Positions 52,715 through 64,000 are shown, counted from the stretch's first letter. The stretch is DNA of 64,000 nt from Branchipolynoe longqiensis (GCA_030323885.1 CM059190.1:82576709-82640708), one strand, 5' to 3'. Notes: generated by a model from the letters alone, not told the origin. Translations and numbers: made by a program.

Positions 52715-55700
52715 ATAATGGCTGGAGAACGTGGCTGAAATAATGGCTGGAGAACGTGGCTGGAATAATGGGTGGAGAACGTGGCTGAAATAATGGCTGG
52801 AGAACTTGGCCGGAATAATGGGTGGAGAACGTGGCTGGAGAACGTGGCTGGAATAATGACTGGCGAATGTGGCTGGAATAATGGCTGGAGAACATGGCTG
52901 GAATAATGGGTGGAGAACGTGGCTGGAATAATGGGTGGAGAACGTGGTCGGAATAATGGGTGGAGAACGTGGCTAGAGAACATGGCTGGAATAATGACTG
53001 GCGAACGTGGCTGTAATAATGGCTGGAGAATGTGGCTGGAAAAGTGGCTGGATAACGTGGCTGGAATAATGGCTGGAGAACATGCCTGGAATAATGGGTG
53101 GAGAACGTGGCTGGAATAATGGCTGGAGAACCTGGCTGGAATAATGGCTGGAGAACCTGGCTGGAAAAGTGGCTGGATAACGTGGCTGGAATAGTGGCTG
53201 GAGAACATGGCTGGAATAATGGCTGGAGAACTTGGCTGGAATAATGGCTGGAGAACTTGGCTGGAATAATGGCTGGAAAACATGGTTGGAATAGTGGCTG
53301 GAGAACGTGGCTGGAATAATGGCTGGAGAATGTGGCTGGAATAATGGCTGGAGAACATGGCTGGAATAATGGCTGGAGATCATGGCTGGAATAATGGCTG
53401 GAGAACGTGGCTGGAATAGTGGCTGGAGAACATGGCTGGAATAATGGCTGGAGAAGTTGGCTGGAAAAGTGGCTGGATAACGTGGCTGGAATAGTGGCTG
53501 AAGAACATGGCTGGAATAATGGCTGAAGAACGTGGCTGGAATAGTGGCTGGAGGACGTCGCTGGAATAATGGCCCGAGAACGTGGCTGGAATAATGGCTG
53601 GAGAACGTGGCTGGAATAGTGGCTGGAGAACATGGCTGGAATACTGGCTGGAGAATGTGGCTGGATAACGTGGCTGGAATAATGGCTGGAGAACATGGCT
53701 GGAAAAATGGCTGGAGAACGTGGCTGGAATAATGGCTGGAGAACGTGGCTGGAATAATGGCTGGAGAACATGGCTGGAATAATGGCTGGAGAACGTGGCT
53801 GGAATAATGGCTGGAGAACTTGGCTGGAAAAGTGGCTGGAGAACATGGCTGGAATAATGGCTGGAGAACGTGGCTGGAATAGTGGCTGGAGAACATGGCT
53901 GGAATAATGGCTGAAGAACATGGCTGGAATAGTGGCTGGCGAACGTGGCTGGAATAATGGCCTGAGAACGTGGCTGGAATAATGGCTGGAGAACGTTGCT
54001 GGAATAGTGGCTGGAGAACATGGCTGGAATACTGGCTGGAGAATGTGGCTGGAAAAGTGGCTGGATAACGTGGCTGGAATAATGGCTGGAGAACATGGCT
54101 GGAAAAATGGCTGGAGAACGTGGCTGGAATAATGGCTGGAGAACGTGGCTGGAATAATGGCTGGAGAAGATGGCTGGAATAATGGCTGGAGAACGTGGCT
54201 GGAATAGTGGCTGGAGAACATGGCTGGAATAATGGCTGGAGAACTTGGCTGGAAAAGTGGCTGGATAACGTGGCTGGAATAGTGGCTGAAGAACATGGTT
54301 GGAATAATGGCTGAAGAACGTGGCTGGAATAGTGGCTGGAGAACGTGGCTGGAATAATGGCCCGAGAACATGGCTGGAATAATGGCTGGAGAACGTGGCT
54401 GGAATAGTGGCTGGAGAACATGGCTGGAATACTGGCTGGAGAATGTGGCTGGAAAAGTGGCTGGATAATGTGGCTGGAATAATGGCTGGAGAACATGGCT
54501 GGAAAAATGGCTGAAGAACGTGGCTGGAATAATGGCTGGAGAACGGGGCTGGAATAATGGCTGGAGAACGTGGCTGGAATAATGGCTGGAGAACTTGGCT
54601 GGAAAAGTGGCTGGAGAACATGGCTGGAATAATGGCTGGAGATCATAGTGGAATAATGGCTGGAGAACGTGGCTGGAATAGTGGCTGGAGAACATGGCTG
54701 GAATAATGGCTGAAGAACGTGGCTGGAATAGTGGCTGGAGAACGTGGCTGGAATAATGGCCCGAGAACGTGGCTGGAATAATGGCTGGAGAACATGGCTG
54801 GAATAGTGGCTGGAGAACATGGCTGGAATACTGGCTGGAGAATGTGGCTGGAAAAGTGGCTGGATAACGTGGCTGGAATAATGGCTGGAGAACAAGGCTG
54901 GAAAAATGGCTGGAGAACGTGGCTGGAATAATGGCAGGAGAACTTGGCTGGAAAAGTGGCTGGATAACGTGGCTGGAATAGTGGCTGGAGAACATGGCTG
55001 GAATAATGGCTGGAGGACGTGGCTGGAATAATGGCTGGAGAACGTGGCTGGAATAATGCCTGGAGAACGTGGCTGGAAAAGTGGCTGGAGAACATGGCTG
55101 GAATAGTGGCTGGAGAACATGGCTGGAAAAGTGGCTGGAGAACGTGGCTGGAATAATGGCTGGAGAACGTGGCTGGAATAATGCCTGGAGAACGTGGCTG
55201 GAAAAGTGGCTGGAGAACGTGGCTGGAATAATGGCTGGAGAACATGGCTGGAAAAGTGGCTGGAGAACGTGGCTGGAATAATGGCGAAGAACGTGGCTGG
55301 AATAGTGGCTGGAGAATGTGGCTGGAATAATGGCTGGGGAACTTGGCTGGAATAATGGCTGGAGAACATGGCTGGAATAGTGGCTGGAGAACGTGGCTGG
55401 AATAATGGCTGGAGAACATGGCTGGAATAATGGCTGGAGAACGTGGCTGGAATAATGGCTGGAGAACGTGGCTGGAATAATGCCTGGAGAACGTGGCTGG
55501 AAAAGTGGCTGGACAATGTGGCTGGAATAGTGGCTGAAGAACATGGCTGGAATAGTGGCTGGAGAACGTGGCTGGAATAATGGCTGGAGAACGTGGCTGG
55601 AATAATGGCTGGAGAACATGGCTGCAATAGTGGCTGGAGAACGTCGGTGGAATAATGGCTGGAGAACGCCAGTGGAATAATGGCTGGAGAACATGGCTGG

Positions 55701-55748
55701 AATAATGGCTCGAGAACCTGGTGGGAATAATGGCCCGAGAACGATCGT
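52715..55748 (-). repeat. 25-bp satellite, about 120 units, 400-bp higher-order repeat
   Basis: The unit on the plus strand is GTGGCTGGAATAATGGCTGG plus AGAAC. Variants (AATAGTGG, AAAAGTGG, AATACTGG, GATAACG) recur in a fixed order. AATACTGGC occurs at 53640, 54028, 54428 and 54827, a step near 400 bp or 16 units. The minus strand has no stop triplet in any frame of the unit. Because 25 is not a multiple of 3, each frame codes the same 25-residue repeat (SSHYSSHVLQPLFQPRSPAI...). Minus frames of 1056, 884, 413 and 389 codons result. I read these as a consequence of the unit, not as a gene. Confidence 0.93.
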
Positions 55749-56131
55749 ATCGCCGACTGGCTTTGACTGGTGGAAGGCGGCCATTTAAAAAAAAAAACTC
55801 GTTACAACACAAGAAAAGGGTAACTTTGGAACAGGGGAAAGAATTCTAGTGCGGAAGGGTTGATTTCAGCTGAAGTCTCTCCTTGTGAATGTCCACAGGG
55901 GAGGCCCGAGGTAGTCAGTCAGTGTGTGCACTTTCTACAGGTTAAATACACTGCTCAATACGTCACTTCCAAGACACCAACATTGGTGTCCACCAAGCCA
56001 TTAATCAGGGGTGAAGCACACTGCATCACTTATTTACTGCTCAGCGCTTCAAATTCACACTGCAAATAGTATTTTATCTGATGTAAAATATTTGCTCATG
56101 CAATTTCACCGCAATCCACATTAGAAACTTG
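55749..56131. other. Satellite flank, nothing recognised
   Basis: Contains an A10 run at 55787-55796 and otherwise ordinary sequence. Confidence 0.35.
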
Positions 56132-56435
56132 TTTGTTTGGGGTTTTTCATCCTGGCAGCATCTGATGTCATATCAGGGTAGACACCGACTTGTGACAGTG
56201 CACACTCATGGTAACTTTATAATGCTTTCCAACTGGGAGACCAGCCTGCTGGCACCATGCCCCGATTTCCCACTCAGTCACATTATCTTAACACCGAGCT
56301 AACGATTCCTTGCCCTATCCTAGTAATGGCGAGCGACAGGCTAGGTAGTGACATGACATTTGCATCAATTTTGAACGTCATTGATTTGACTGGACCGGGA
56401 TCCAGACTTCCGACCTTTCGAATGGGAATTGCTTG
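56132..56435 (-). mobile_element. tRNA-derived SINE
   Basis: tttgtttggggtttttcatc to a degraded head complement (ggatccagacttccgacctt). Confidence 0.82.
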
Positions 56436-56444
56436 TATGTAGTT

Positions 56445-56885
56445 AGTGCTCGGCCATATGGCATGGCAAAGTGGGTAGGGCGCCTGCGTCCGAAGCGAGA
56501 GATCATGGGTTCGATCCCCGGCTCTAGTCAAATAGAAGAACTTACAAAGCTGATAACTGCTGCAACATTCCAAGCCCGCACTGTTTTTTGCTTTTTTTTG
56601 TGTTCTGTTTTTGTTTGGGTTTTAGGTGCTAGCAACATCTAAGGTCATATCAGGACGGATACCGACTTCTGACAGTGTGCACTCATGGTGACTTTATAGT
56701 GCTGCCCCATTATCCTGACATTGAGCCAACCAGTCCTTACCCTATCCTATTAATGCCAAGCGCGAGGCTAGGAAGCGACAAGTATCACTTTCATAAGTCA
56801 TTGGTTTGATTCGGCTGGGAATCGAACCCCGACCTTCCGCACTGGAAGCCTTCGCTTTACTGATTCGGCCACCGCGTCCGGTCGC
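56445..56885. mobile_element. tRNA-like head (+) followed by an inverted SINE
   Basis: 56450-56530 reads gcatggcaaagtgggtaggg and B box GGGTTCGATCCCCGG on the plus strand, a third type of head. 56605-56882 is an inverted copy of the main SINE with a 60-bp internal loss. Confidence 0.78.
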
Positions 56886-57490
56886 ACGCACTGTAAAGTC
56901 ATTACGATATCGGTCGGATTTAACCCAACAACATCGGCCCGATATCGGGCCCGATGTTGTTCCAATGCGATTTTGACCATCGGAAATAGGTCGTATTAAC
57001 TTCAGGACAATCTCAGATCGGATTTCGATGTAAACATTCTGGTGGAAAATCCAATATAGTTCATAGGCATTTATTTATTTTTAATTATTTCGGGGATTAT
57101 GGAAAGATAAATTATGTTCAAACATTTTGTAATATTATTTATAAAACCAAGTGATAGATATTCGATTTTAATATCTGTTTAACCATCTGGTAGATATTTG
57201 ATATTGCAGTTTTATTGTACAGTGGCCCAGTTAAATCCATATTATTAATACTGTTATTATTGTTATCCTCATTCTTATATTAGTGTAGTAGTCCAGACAT
57301 GAGCTGCACTACCATACGGTGGCAGCCCGAGGAAGTTGAAGTGGGATCCGGCAGGGCAGAGGCGGGTCACTTGATCGTGGACACCACAGTGAGCGGAGAA
57401 TAAAGACACATGAAGCACACATACTCGTTCTCCTGATTGGCTGGGGGGTCTACAGCATGAGGGTCAAGTTCCGGGCAATCAACAAAGTGG
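56886..57490. other. Non-coding stretch with a short palindrome
   Basis: Around 56929-56961 acaacatcggcccgatatcg then ggcccgatgttgt is nearly palindromic. The rest is AT-rich, then ordinary sequence. No exon signals. Confidence 0.5.
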
Positions 57491-57493
57491 TGT

Positions 57494-57815
57494 TCTCTGT
57501 GGTAGAGTGGTTAGAGTGTCTGACCTTTTTCTAGGTCGGACTCCTAATCTGAAGGTCAGTGGTTCGAATCCCCATGCCCCCATCTCTGGCAATTTGGATT
57601 TCCACCGCTGTGTATAACTTACAGTGTCATCAAAGGCCAGTTGCTCTCATACCATGTCTATGTGGTGTGGGAGGTTAAAAATCCCTCGGGTCGGTAAAAC
57701 TGTAGGCTCGGGCTTTCTATCGAAAAACTGTCTAATGGTGAAAACAAGCCTATTCAGGCTTATCCATGATAGGCAGTATAAATCTTCAACAACAACAACA
57801 ACAACAAGAACAATA
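57494..57815 (+). mobile_element. Third tRNA-derived SINE family
   Basis: Head gtggtagagtggttagagtg with B box GTGGTTCGAATCCCC, a body ending tgataggcagtataaatctt and a (CAA)n tail. It shares no body with the main family. Confidence 0.75.
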
Positions 57816-57849
57816 TAAATAGAAAACAACAAAAAACGGGCATGTGGTG

Positions 57850-58620
57850 TAGGTTGAGAGAAAGAGAGAGAAAGAGCGCTAGGGCCAACCAGGAAAAAAA
57901 CTACATAAAAGGAGCAGGCTGTTCAGGTTGAGAGAAAGAAAGAGAGGCAAAGATAGATATATATAGAAAACAACATTTATATAACAGGAGCGTGCAGATC
58001 GGGTTGAGCCAAAGAAAGATATGGCGAGCGAAGAAAGAAACAACATTAAAAGAGCATATTGTCCAGATTGCCAAAAAGAGAGAGAAAGAGAGAGAGAGAA
58101 ATAGCGAGCAACGAGAAGACAATCTAAAAGGAGCATACAGTTCAGGTTGAGAGAGAGAAAGAGAGAGAAAGACAAAAAGTGAAAGAGAGAACTATAGAGA
58201 AAGAGAGAAAGAGAAAAAAAGGGAGTGAAAAATGGCGAGCATACAGTTCAGGTTGAGAGAGAGAGAAAGAGAGAGAACGACAAAAGTGAAAGAGAGAACG
58301 ATAGAGAAAGAGAGAAAGAGAAAGGGAGTGAAAAATGGCGAGCAAAGAGAAGACAACCTAAAAGGAGCATGCAGTTCCGGTTGAGAGAGAGAAAGAGAGA
58401 AAGCGAGACAAAGAGAGAGAGAAAGAGAGAGACAAAGAGAGAGACAAAGAGAGAGACAAAGAGAGAGACAAAGAGAGAGACAAAGAGAGAATTAGAGAGA
58501 ACGATAGAGAAAGAGAGATAACGATAGAGAAAGAGAGAAAGATAGAGCAAGAGAGAGAAAGAGAGAGAGAACGAGAGAGAACGAGAGCGAAAGAGAGAGA
58601 AAGAGAGAGACAAAGATGGC
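57850..58620. repeat. GA-rich low-complexity block with embedded module
   Basis: (GAGA)n/(GAAA)n runs are interrupted every 100-140 bp by a module like aacaacctaaaaggagcatg and cagttcaggttgag. The whole is therefore a long decayed tandem repeat rather than a plain microsatellite. Confidence 0.88.
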
Positions 58621-59072
58621 AAGCATGGAGAAAACAACTAAAAAAGAGAATACAGGCAGCAGTTCAGATTTCACTATTCAATTTCAGATTTACATTGTTT
58701 ATATTAGATTCATATTGTGTTGTGAAAATTGGATTTTGCAGTTGCAAATTAATATAGCTTGTGGCTGTCTCATAAATCGGGTTAACGAATGCAACATGAT
58801 ACACCTGCCCTTTCTTACCATGCATGGTGATGACATTTAAAATAGTTCCAGATAGCTTATTTACAGCAGCTCTGCTCTACAATACCTACTCCTCAGTCTG
58901 ACTTTAAGATGTCATTCCGGTTGAGGTAATGTTCTTCTTGGTTGTCCATCGGTGGCGATGATGACAGCAACTCATCATTTGTTGTGAACTTGTCGATGTC
59001 CAATGAGTTCAATTAGTGTTCGGAACGTGCCTCTGAACATCCCCAGGACATGACTCCTTCAGCATGACTGTC
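58621..59072. other. Intergenic stretch, nothing recognised
   Basis: No repeat family or exon-like segment identified. Confidence 0.4.
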
Positions 59073-59434
59073 TTAAAATTGCATAGTCCGATGGTTTTGA
59101 GTTTCTGTAATTTTCCAGAGATAAATATATTACATTGATTGTTATTATTTACCTTACTTTAGTTTGAAGTAACTTTTATTTTATAGGGCTAAGTTTTGAG
59201 ATATTTGAAATGCAACCATCTGAAATTAGTTTTGACAAACACGCGAAAGCTCTGACACCATAGGCTTCTGCCGTAACAGGTTCTATCAAAGTGACACAGT
59301 GCTCCCTTCTATGTGGTGACACAATTTAATGTTTAATAAGTGCACCAGTATCTAAGTCAGATATGCAGAATCAATTCTAGATAATTGCTTTGGTTTTGAG
59401 AATGTTATGCTTCATCAGACTATGCAGCTTTAAT
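59073..59434 (+). mobile_element. MITE, TTGCATAGTCCGATGG family, complete
   Basis: Left end attgcatagtccgatggttt; right end catcagactatgcagcttta. A more decayed relative seems to follow at about 59490-59950. Confidence 0.83.
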
Positions 59435-59722
59435 ATTATTATTTTTAAACCCAATTTCTTTTGGTAATGCTAATAAAAGTTGGAATTTAAAATTAACTTT
59501 TAAATTCCATGATCCAATAGTGTTGAGTTTGTGCTATATTTTAAAAGGAAATGTATTCGCTTGATCGACTTATCTTCTTATGCCTGGGGGGTGGTGGTGG
59601 TTGTGATAAATAATCTTAGTTTTCCATTTGTCGTGGCCGAGGTTTTTATTAATCTTCTGGCTGTAGATATTGTTAGTTATTTACACAAGTCCTTTATTAT
59701 CTGTTTTATTTCAATTTGGAGT

Positions 59723-59779
59723 CCTGCTATGACCTTAGATGTTGCTAGGACGTAAAACAACAAACAAACAAAAACAAAA
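59723..59779 (+). mobile_element. Micro-SINE: 57 bp, perfect 11-bp duplication
   Basis: cctgctatgaccttagatgt, tgctaggacgtaaaac and an ACAAAC tail lie between CAATTTGGAGT at 59712-59722 and 59780-59790. Confidence 0.9.
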
Positions 59780-60013
59780 CAATTTGGAGTGATTGTTATT
59801 GTAAATGGCTAAATTTGGAACTATTTGAAATGTATCTGAGCATGCAAACTAGATTTGGTGTGCACACCAACATTCTGTGCATCATAGGCTTACAGCGGTG
59901 ACAGATTCTAGTGCATTAACTTAATACTCCTTTTCTACAGCGCTAAGTGTCTGGACAAGTAATTCTCTTCGTACTACCACTGTGAACATGTTCACCATTT
60001 GGGATGACTTCTA

Positions 60014-60331
60014 AAGCTAGCATTCCTTACACGCGGTATGCGGCATGTGGCATGCGGCGTGTGGCGTGCTTGCGGGATGGGTCCTTTCACCCACACCCAC
60101 ACCCACACACAGTGTCAGGTTTCTTCACCACTGTTCTCTATGGCAAACGCAGCAGCATTGGCATTCGCATGCCGCACCGATCGCTACATGGACTGATTCA
60201 GTATTTGCATACCGCATGCCGCATACTGCGTGTAAGGAATGTAGCCCATAGGCTTCAAGGCATTTCGATTTTTTGTCGCATTCACATTCGCATTCGCATA
60301 CCGCATACCACATGTAAGGAATGCGCCCTTA
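60014..60331. mobile_element. MITE with GAATGC/GCATTC subterminal repeats, copy 2
   Basis: Ends AGCTAGCATTCCTTACACGC and CATGTAAGGAATGCGCCCTT. Inner arms carry GGCATGCGG and CATTCGCATTCG runs as in 29751-30327. Confidence 0.75.
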
Positions 60332-60639
60332 GGTCTAGGCAAACATAGTGGAGTAGTAGTACAGGCTTATGTGGTATATATAGTATTAAGCTACTCACAG
60401 CAGACACTGCAAATGGCAGGTTTGATTTCTCACTGATGCTACATTTAAACAAACATATTCTAATAAATTCACCGACGATGCTCCTCCCAAGTCTATTTGT
60501 AAACAAGGTTGAGGTCGGCTTGGGGATCGAACCTGCAACCTACCAAGACCGTAACATTGGGTGTATGGTGGATAAGATACTCTGATGATGTGTGTCCATG
60601 CTGAATACGGCACTATGAATGATGCACATAAAGTCAAAG

Positions 60640-60955
60640 GTTGGGTGTTGGAGTTTTAGTTCCTGGTAACATCTAAGGTCATATCAGGGCTGGTACCGAC
60701 TTGCGATAGTGAGCACGCATGGCGCCTTTATAGTGCTGCCCCACTGGGAAACTAGGCCACCAGCACAATGACATGATATCCCACTCAGTCACATTATCCT
60801 GACACTGAACCAACCTTATCCTAATAATGCCAAGCGCCTGGTTTGGAAGCAGTCATTGGTTTGACTTGACCAGGGTTCGAACCCGTGAGTTCGAATCCCA
60901 TGATCTACCAAATTGGGTGACGGAAGCTCAACTCATTCGGCCATTCTGTCTGGAC
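60640..60955 (-). mobile_element. tRNA-derived SINE
   Basis: ggtgttggagttttagttcc to actcattcggccattctgtc, with the second head type. Confidence 0.85.
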
Positions 60956-61312
60956 ATAAAGCCAGGGTTGACCTGACACCTTTCAACTGTTTGTTTGTCT
61001 GTTTGTCCGGACATGACCCCCACCACTACGCGGTGGCAGCAGGGACTACGCTGACCACCTGTTGCAAATTTGCAGCAACAGGTGGCAGCAGGCTAGCTGG
61101 AGGCAGGCCGTGGGTGGACTGTCCATGTGTGTTGCCGAGCAGCCAACCCCCGCTATGAGAGGTCACCGATATCCTGGCTGGCCACTGGGCATTGCATAAG
61201 TATATTCAGCGCTGAAAGGAGAGGGACAACCAGCCATGTTTGAACTTGTCTGTACCTGTTTGAACTTGCCGGAAATGGACTTTCCTCTTCCCGTTTTCAC
61301 GAGAACTCAGTG

Positions 61313-61412
61313 TCAGCCAATCACAGCTGTTCTTTTTTTTTATTGCAAATGACTGCCCCCCCCATGGTGGCCGCCATTTTCAATGGAAAAGAACAGCTCT
61401 GATTGGCTGAGA
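61313..61412. repeat. Hairpin shared with 12.9 kb (CCAATCAC..GTGATTGG type)
   Basis: ccaatcacagctgttctttt and gaaaagaacagctctgattg flank a GCCATT centre. They match the inner hairpin at 12897-12986. Confidence 0.65.
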
Positions 61413-62172
61413 ACAGCTCTCAGTGTCAACCCGAGTTGCTAGAATTTCAAATCGAACCCTGCGAAGGGAGTCGAGAAATACACGTGCCGTGTGCAAAACG
61501 ACCTGACCCCAGTAACCCATGCCTTTGCTGGGGTTGGCTAGGAGCGATGACGTCACATTTGTGCTGGTACCGTCATGTAGCAGTACAAGTCCTATGTGTT
61601 TTTTTAATGTGTGTTTCTTTTTTAATAATTCAAATTAGATTAATGAAATGGAAATATAACTAAACTATGCAATCAACAAATACTTTAAATCCTATTTTGC
61701 TGTAGTTATATAGGTTATTTAAAAAATTAAAAAGGTTTTGGATTAAGCCACCATTTTTTCCACCCCGAGCGTTTTGGAGAGTGTTCCATTATGCAACCCG
61801 AGGATGTAGAGTCTGCGCATGCGCCATGAAGGGGCTCGGGTGACCCTAGTTGATTAATCGAATACGCCCTTATTTTTTGTGGTTGAAATTTCCCTTGCTT
61901 ATAGCAGAGCACGTTTATATAGAGAAGTCCAACTACTGTTGCTGATCGTGTAACACTTGCGACCGCCAAGCACCGAGTGGCGGTTGTTGAACAAGGCACT
62001 TCACTCAGTGATGGCTGTGTTGGGAGAACAACCACTGATCGGTGGCACCAGAAGATGGCAGAACTAAAGGTTGATAGAGAAATATATTAGAAATTGACCA
62101 GCATATTAATCACCAAGGCTTTCGATTTGTATGTGTTTCATTTAAACTGTAAATGTGGTATAAAAATACCAT
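61413..62172. other. Intergenic stretch, nothing recognised
   Basis: Short chance ORFs only; no repeat family identified. Confidence 0.35.
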
Positions 62173-62594
62173 GTTTAACCTAGATAAAGGATTCACCCTG
62201 TACTTGCAGTACACGGGTGAACGACAACGTAGTATAAATACAGGCGAAAATAGCCTTAGTATGGAACAGGAAGTAGAATGCCTGTCTCCAGTATCAAATG
62301 GGAACTTATATTGGCACAGAGTTGGTGAAATGGGAGAGAATGCAAAAAGACAAGATGGTGGCCATAGAACACCATCAATTTCACCTTTAAATTATATTAA
62401 GCTATATGTTTTATTATATTTTTCAACTCAAAGGTAGCGGGAAAATATGAAGATATATAAAAAGAATAATTGTTGCTTCTTAGATTGTGAAATTAGGCTC
62501 TCATTTCATTCCCCCGCTTTTTCGACAGCTTTTATAGAGGGTTGGTATTCACCCGTGTACTGCAAGTACGGGTGATTCATTTATCTAGGTTTAA
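62173..62594. mobile_element. Inverted-repeat element, ~422 bp
   Basis: The left end gtttaacctagataaaggat and ttcaccctgtacttgcagta, and the right end complement (tgcaagtacgggtgattcat, ttatctaggtttaac), form arms of about 50 bp. The 94-codon ORF inside starts at the left arm and shows no known motif. Confidence 0.72.
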
Positions 62595-63094
62595 CCATGC
62601 TTATGACAATTGCATCGGAAATGGTGTTGTGGTTGATATTGACCATACCACAGGCCCAGTTATATATGCTCCAAAATATATAGAGACCAAATATTCTGAA
62701 GAAGAAAGAAGAAGAAAAAAGAAGAAAAGGGAAGAAAAACAGCGACAATAACAGTTAGGCATTCAATCTCATATGTAGTATGTTGTCAATGGGCGTTTGT
62801 TTACATTTTGGGTTTGGGGGGCGGGGAATATTTGGTCTGTTTTATTAATTCTTTGTAGCTGAGTTTAAAGTCAGGTTTAAAGTTCTGTGTTTTTTTTAAT
62901 GTTTTTATTCTCAATGTTTGGAAGTAATCGAAAGGCCCACCGATTGTCACAGAGAACATTTGTTCATATATGATATGATCAATGTTATTAGTTGTTCAAC
63001 GCTGACTGTTAGAAGCGCCACCACAGTCTGTGTTACCGATTTTCATCAGAGTTGACCCTCTCATATATTTATGGTGTCTGCGTAAAGTACCCGT

Positions 63095-63150
63095 CTAGAT
63101 ATGACCATAAGATGTGTTTGCTAGGACGTAAAACCCCAACAAGTAACCAA
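63095..63150 (+). mobile_element. SINE 3' module fragment
   Basis: ctagatatgaccataagatg and tgctaggacgtaaaacccca; it resembles the micro-SINEs, but I cannot fix a target duplication. Confidence 0.65.
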
Positions 63151-63496
63151 CCTAAAGTTACACAACCCAAGTGTCTGGCATCGGGCAATCTCTCTCATGA
63201 CTAATAGTTTTTTGTTAGAGATGACTGAAAACACGACTCGTCAAGTGACAAAAATATAATTATGCTGCTGGTGTTTGTATATTATTTATTACAAATGATC
63301 ATTCCAATGCACACTGTCAGTGCCCTGAATACCCCGCAGTGCTGACGTCACTGCGACAACACGCCAAGAACAGTTAGTTCCACATTTGCCCGCCGGTTTG
63401 AAAGGAGGGGGGAGGGGCGCTACGATAGCTGGGTCGGTCTATTGTACAATTATTGGTTCATACGATGTACACACGTTGACGCTTATTTTATGTATA

Positions 63497-63575
63497 TATA
63501 TATATATATTATTTATATATACATATATATATATATATGCGTACATACATAGACATATATATATATATATATCAT
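63497..63575. repeat. (TA)n microsatellite
   Basis: Three TA/CATA runs separated by short words. Another TA run is at about 63780-63795. Confidence 0.85.
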
Positions 63576-63579
63576 GTGG

Positions 63580-64000
63580 GAACTACGAACATCCAGAATA
63601 AAAATAGACGATGGTTCATTCGGTAGTGAATAGAAATTGTCTCTTTGTTGAATTCTATCCTGTATCTATGGTAACCTGGTGGCAGATTGCCTTATCTTTG
63701 AGGAGAAGCTTCGCAAACTTTCCTCCAGGGGGCGCGTCGCCAGGATTTTATTATCAAACTTCCCCGGTAGGTGGCCTGAACATATATATATATATCATCA
63801 CCAATCTGCCACGACTTAGCATAACATAGTGACATCTAAACAAGAAACACTAGCATTGTAACTTAGCATTAATTTGAGTATGTTTGTTTCCATTTTTTGA
63901 ATATTGATATTGTTATTGTTGTTATTAAAAGGAGCCGAACAACTGGTCACCGGCATAATGCCACCCGGTGCCCGGCCTCCTGCATCAAGTGACCCGTCGA
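63580..64000. other. Right edge, nothing recognised
   Basis: Short ORFs without motifs. The last 60 bases are GC-richer, but no splice-bounded open segment can be called. Confidence 0.35.

Noticed and set aside
52614..55784. Minus-strand ORFs of 1056, 884, 413 and 389 codons
   Set aside because: They are three frames of one 25-bp satellite and code the same low-complexity repeat. No domain, splice signal or codon pattern supports a gene.
58225..58674. ERKRE-rich and LSLFLSL-rich ORFs on opposite strands
   Set aside because: Both are readings of GA-repeat DNA.
62153..62751. 94- and 69-codon ORFs at the edges of an inverted-repeat element
   Set aside because: They have no recognisable motif, they start within the inverted arms and the second runs into an AGAAGAAA low-complexity tail.

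Overview
The window is eukaryotic and animal: protein-coding exons are short, have consensus GT/AG borders and are separated by kilobases of introns packed with transposon debris. A neuropeptide precursor of protostome GnRH-like type (mature peptide pattern QxxHFSxGWxPG) points to an invertebrate, most likely a lophotrochozoan (mollusc, annelid or relative). That placement is an inference from one short peptide. There is no rRNA gene, no CRISPR array, no bacterial operon and no tRNA gene that looks intact; the tRNA-like segments are SINE heads.

Layout. 1-2.4 kb: a broken PIF/Harbinger transposase (minus strand) and two tRNA-derived SINEs. 3-4.3 kb: small inverted-repeat elements and AT microsatellites. 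5.4-20.1 kb: a threonine synthase-like 2 (THNSL2) gene on the plus strand, with eight recognisable coding exons, one tandemly duplicated exon that was later broken by an insertion, and one expected exon that I cannot find. 20-33.7 kb: no gene I can name; SINEs, MITEs, a 204-bp satellite and two minisatellites, plus one orphan candidate exon near 31.4 kb. 33.7-38.3 kb: a two-exon gene for an 83-residue GnRH/AKH/corazonin-superfamily precursor with a 4.3-kb intron made of tandem and TG-rich repeats. 38.4-46.5 kb: nested MITEs, a possible solo LTR and two more orphan candidate terminal exons. 46.8-50.9 kb: a decayed DIRS/Ngaro-type (tyrosine recombinase) retrotransposon carrying a MITE in its gag-like region and cut by a second MITE at its 3' side. 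52.7-55.75 kb: a 3-kb satellite of 25-bp units with a higher-order period near 400 bp. 56-64 kb: SINEs, GA-rich repeat and MITEs.

The dominant component is one SINE family (over 30 full or partial copies, both strands) with a tRNA-like head and a conserved 3' hairpin module. Several copies are only the last 55-59 bp and carry perfect or near-perfect 10-15-bp target-site duplications. The second large component is a set of MITE families with 3-bp TAA/TTA duplications, as expected for mobilisation by PIF/Harbinger transposases such as the relic at the left edge.

The two recognisable host genes are unrelated in function: one codes for a pyridoxal-phosphate enzyme, the other for a secreted peptide hormone precursor. 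They share one structural oddity: retroposon tails lie within about 10-30 bp of several of their 3' splice sites.
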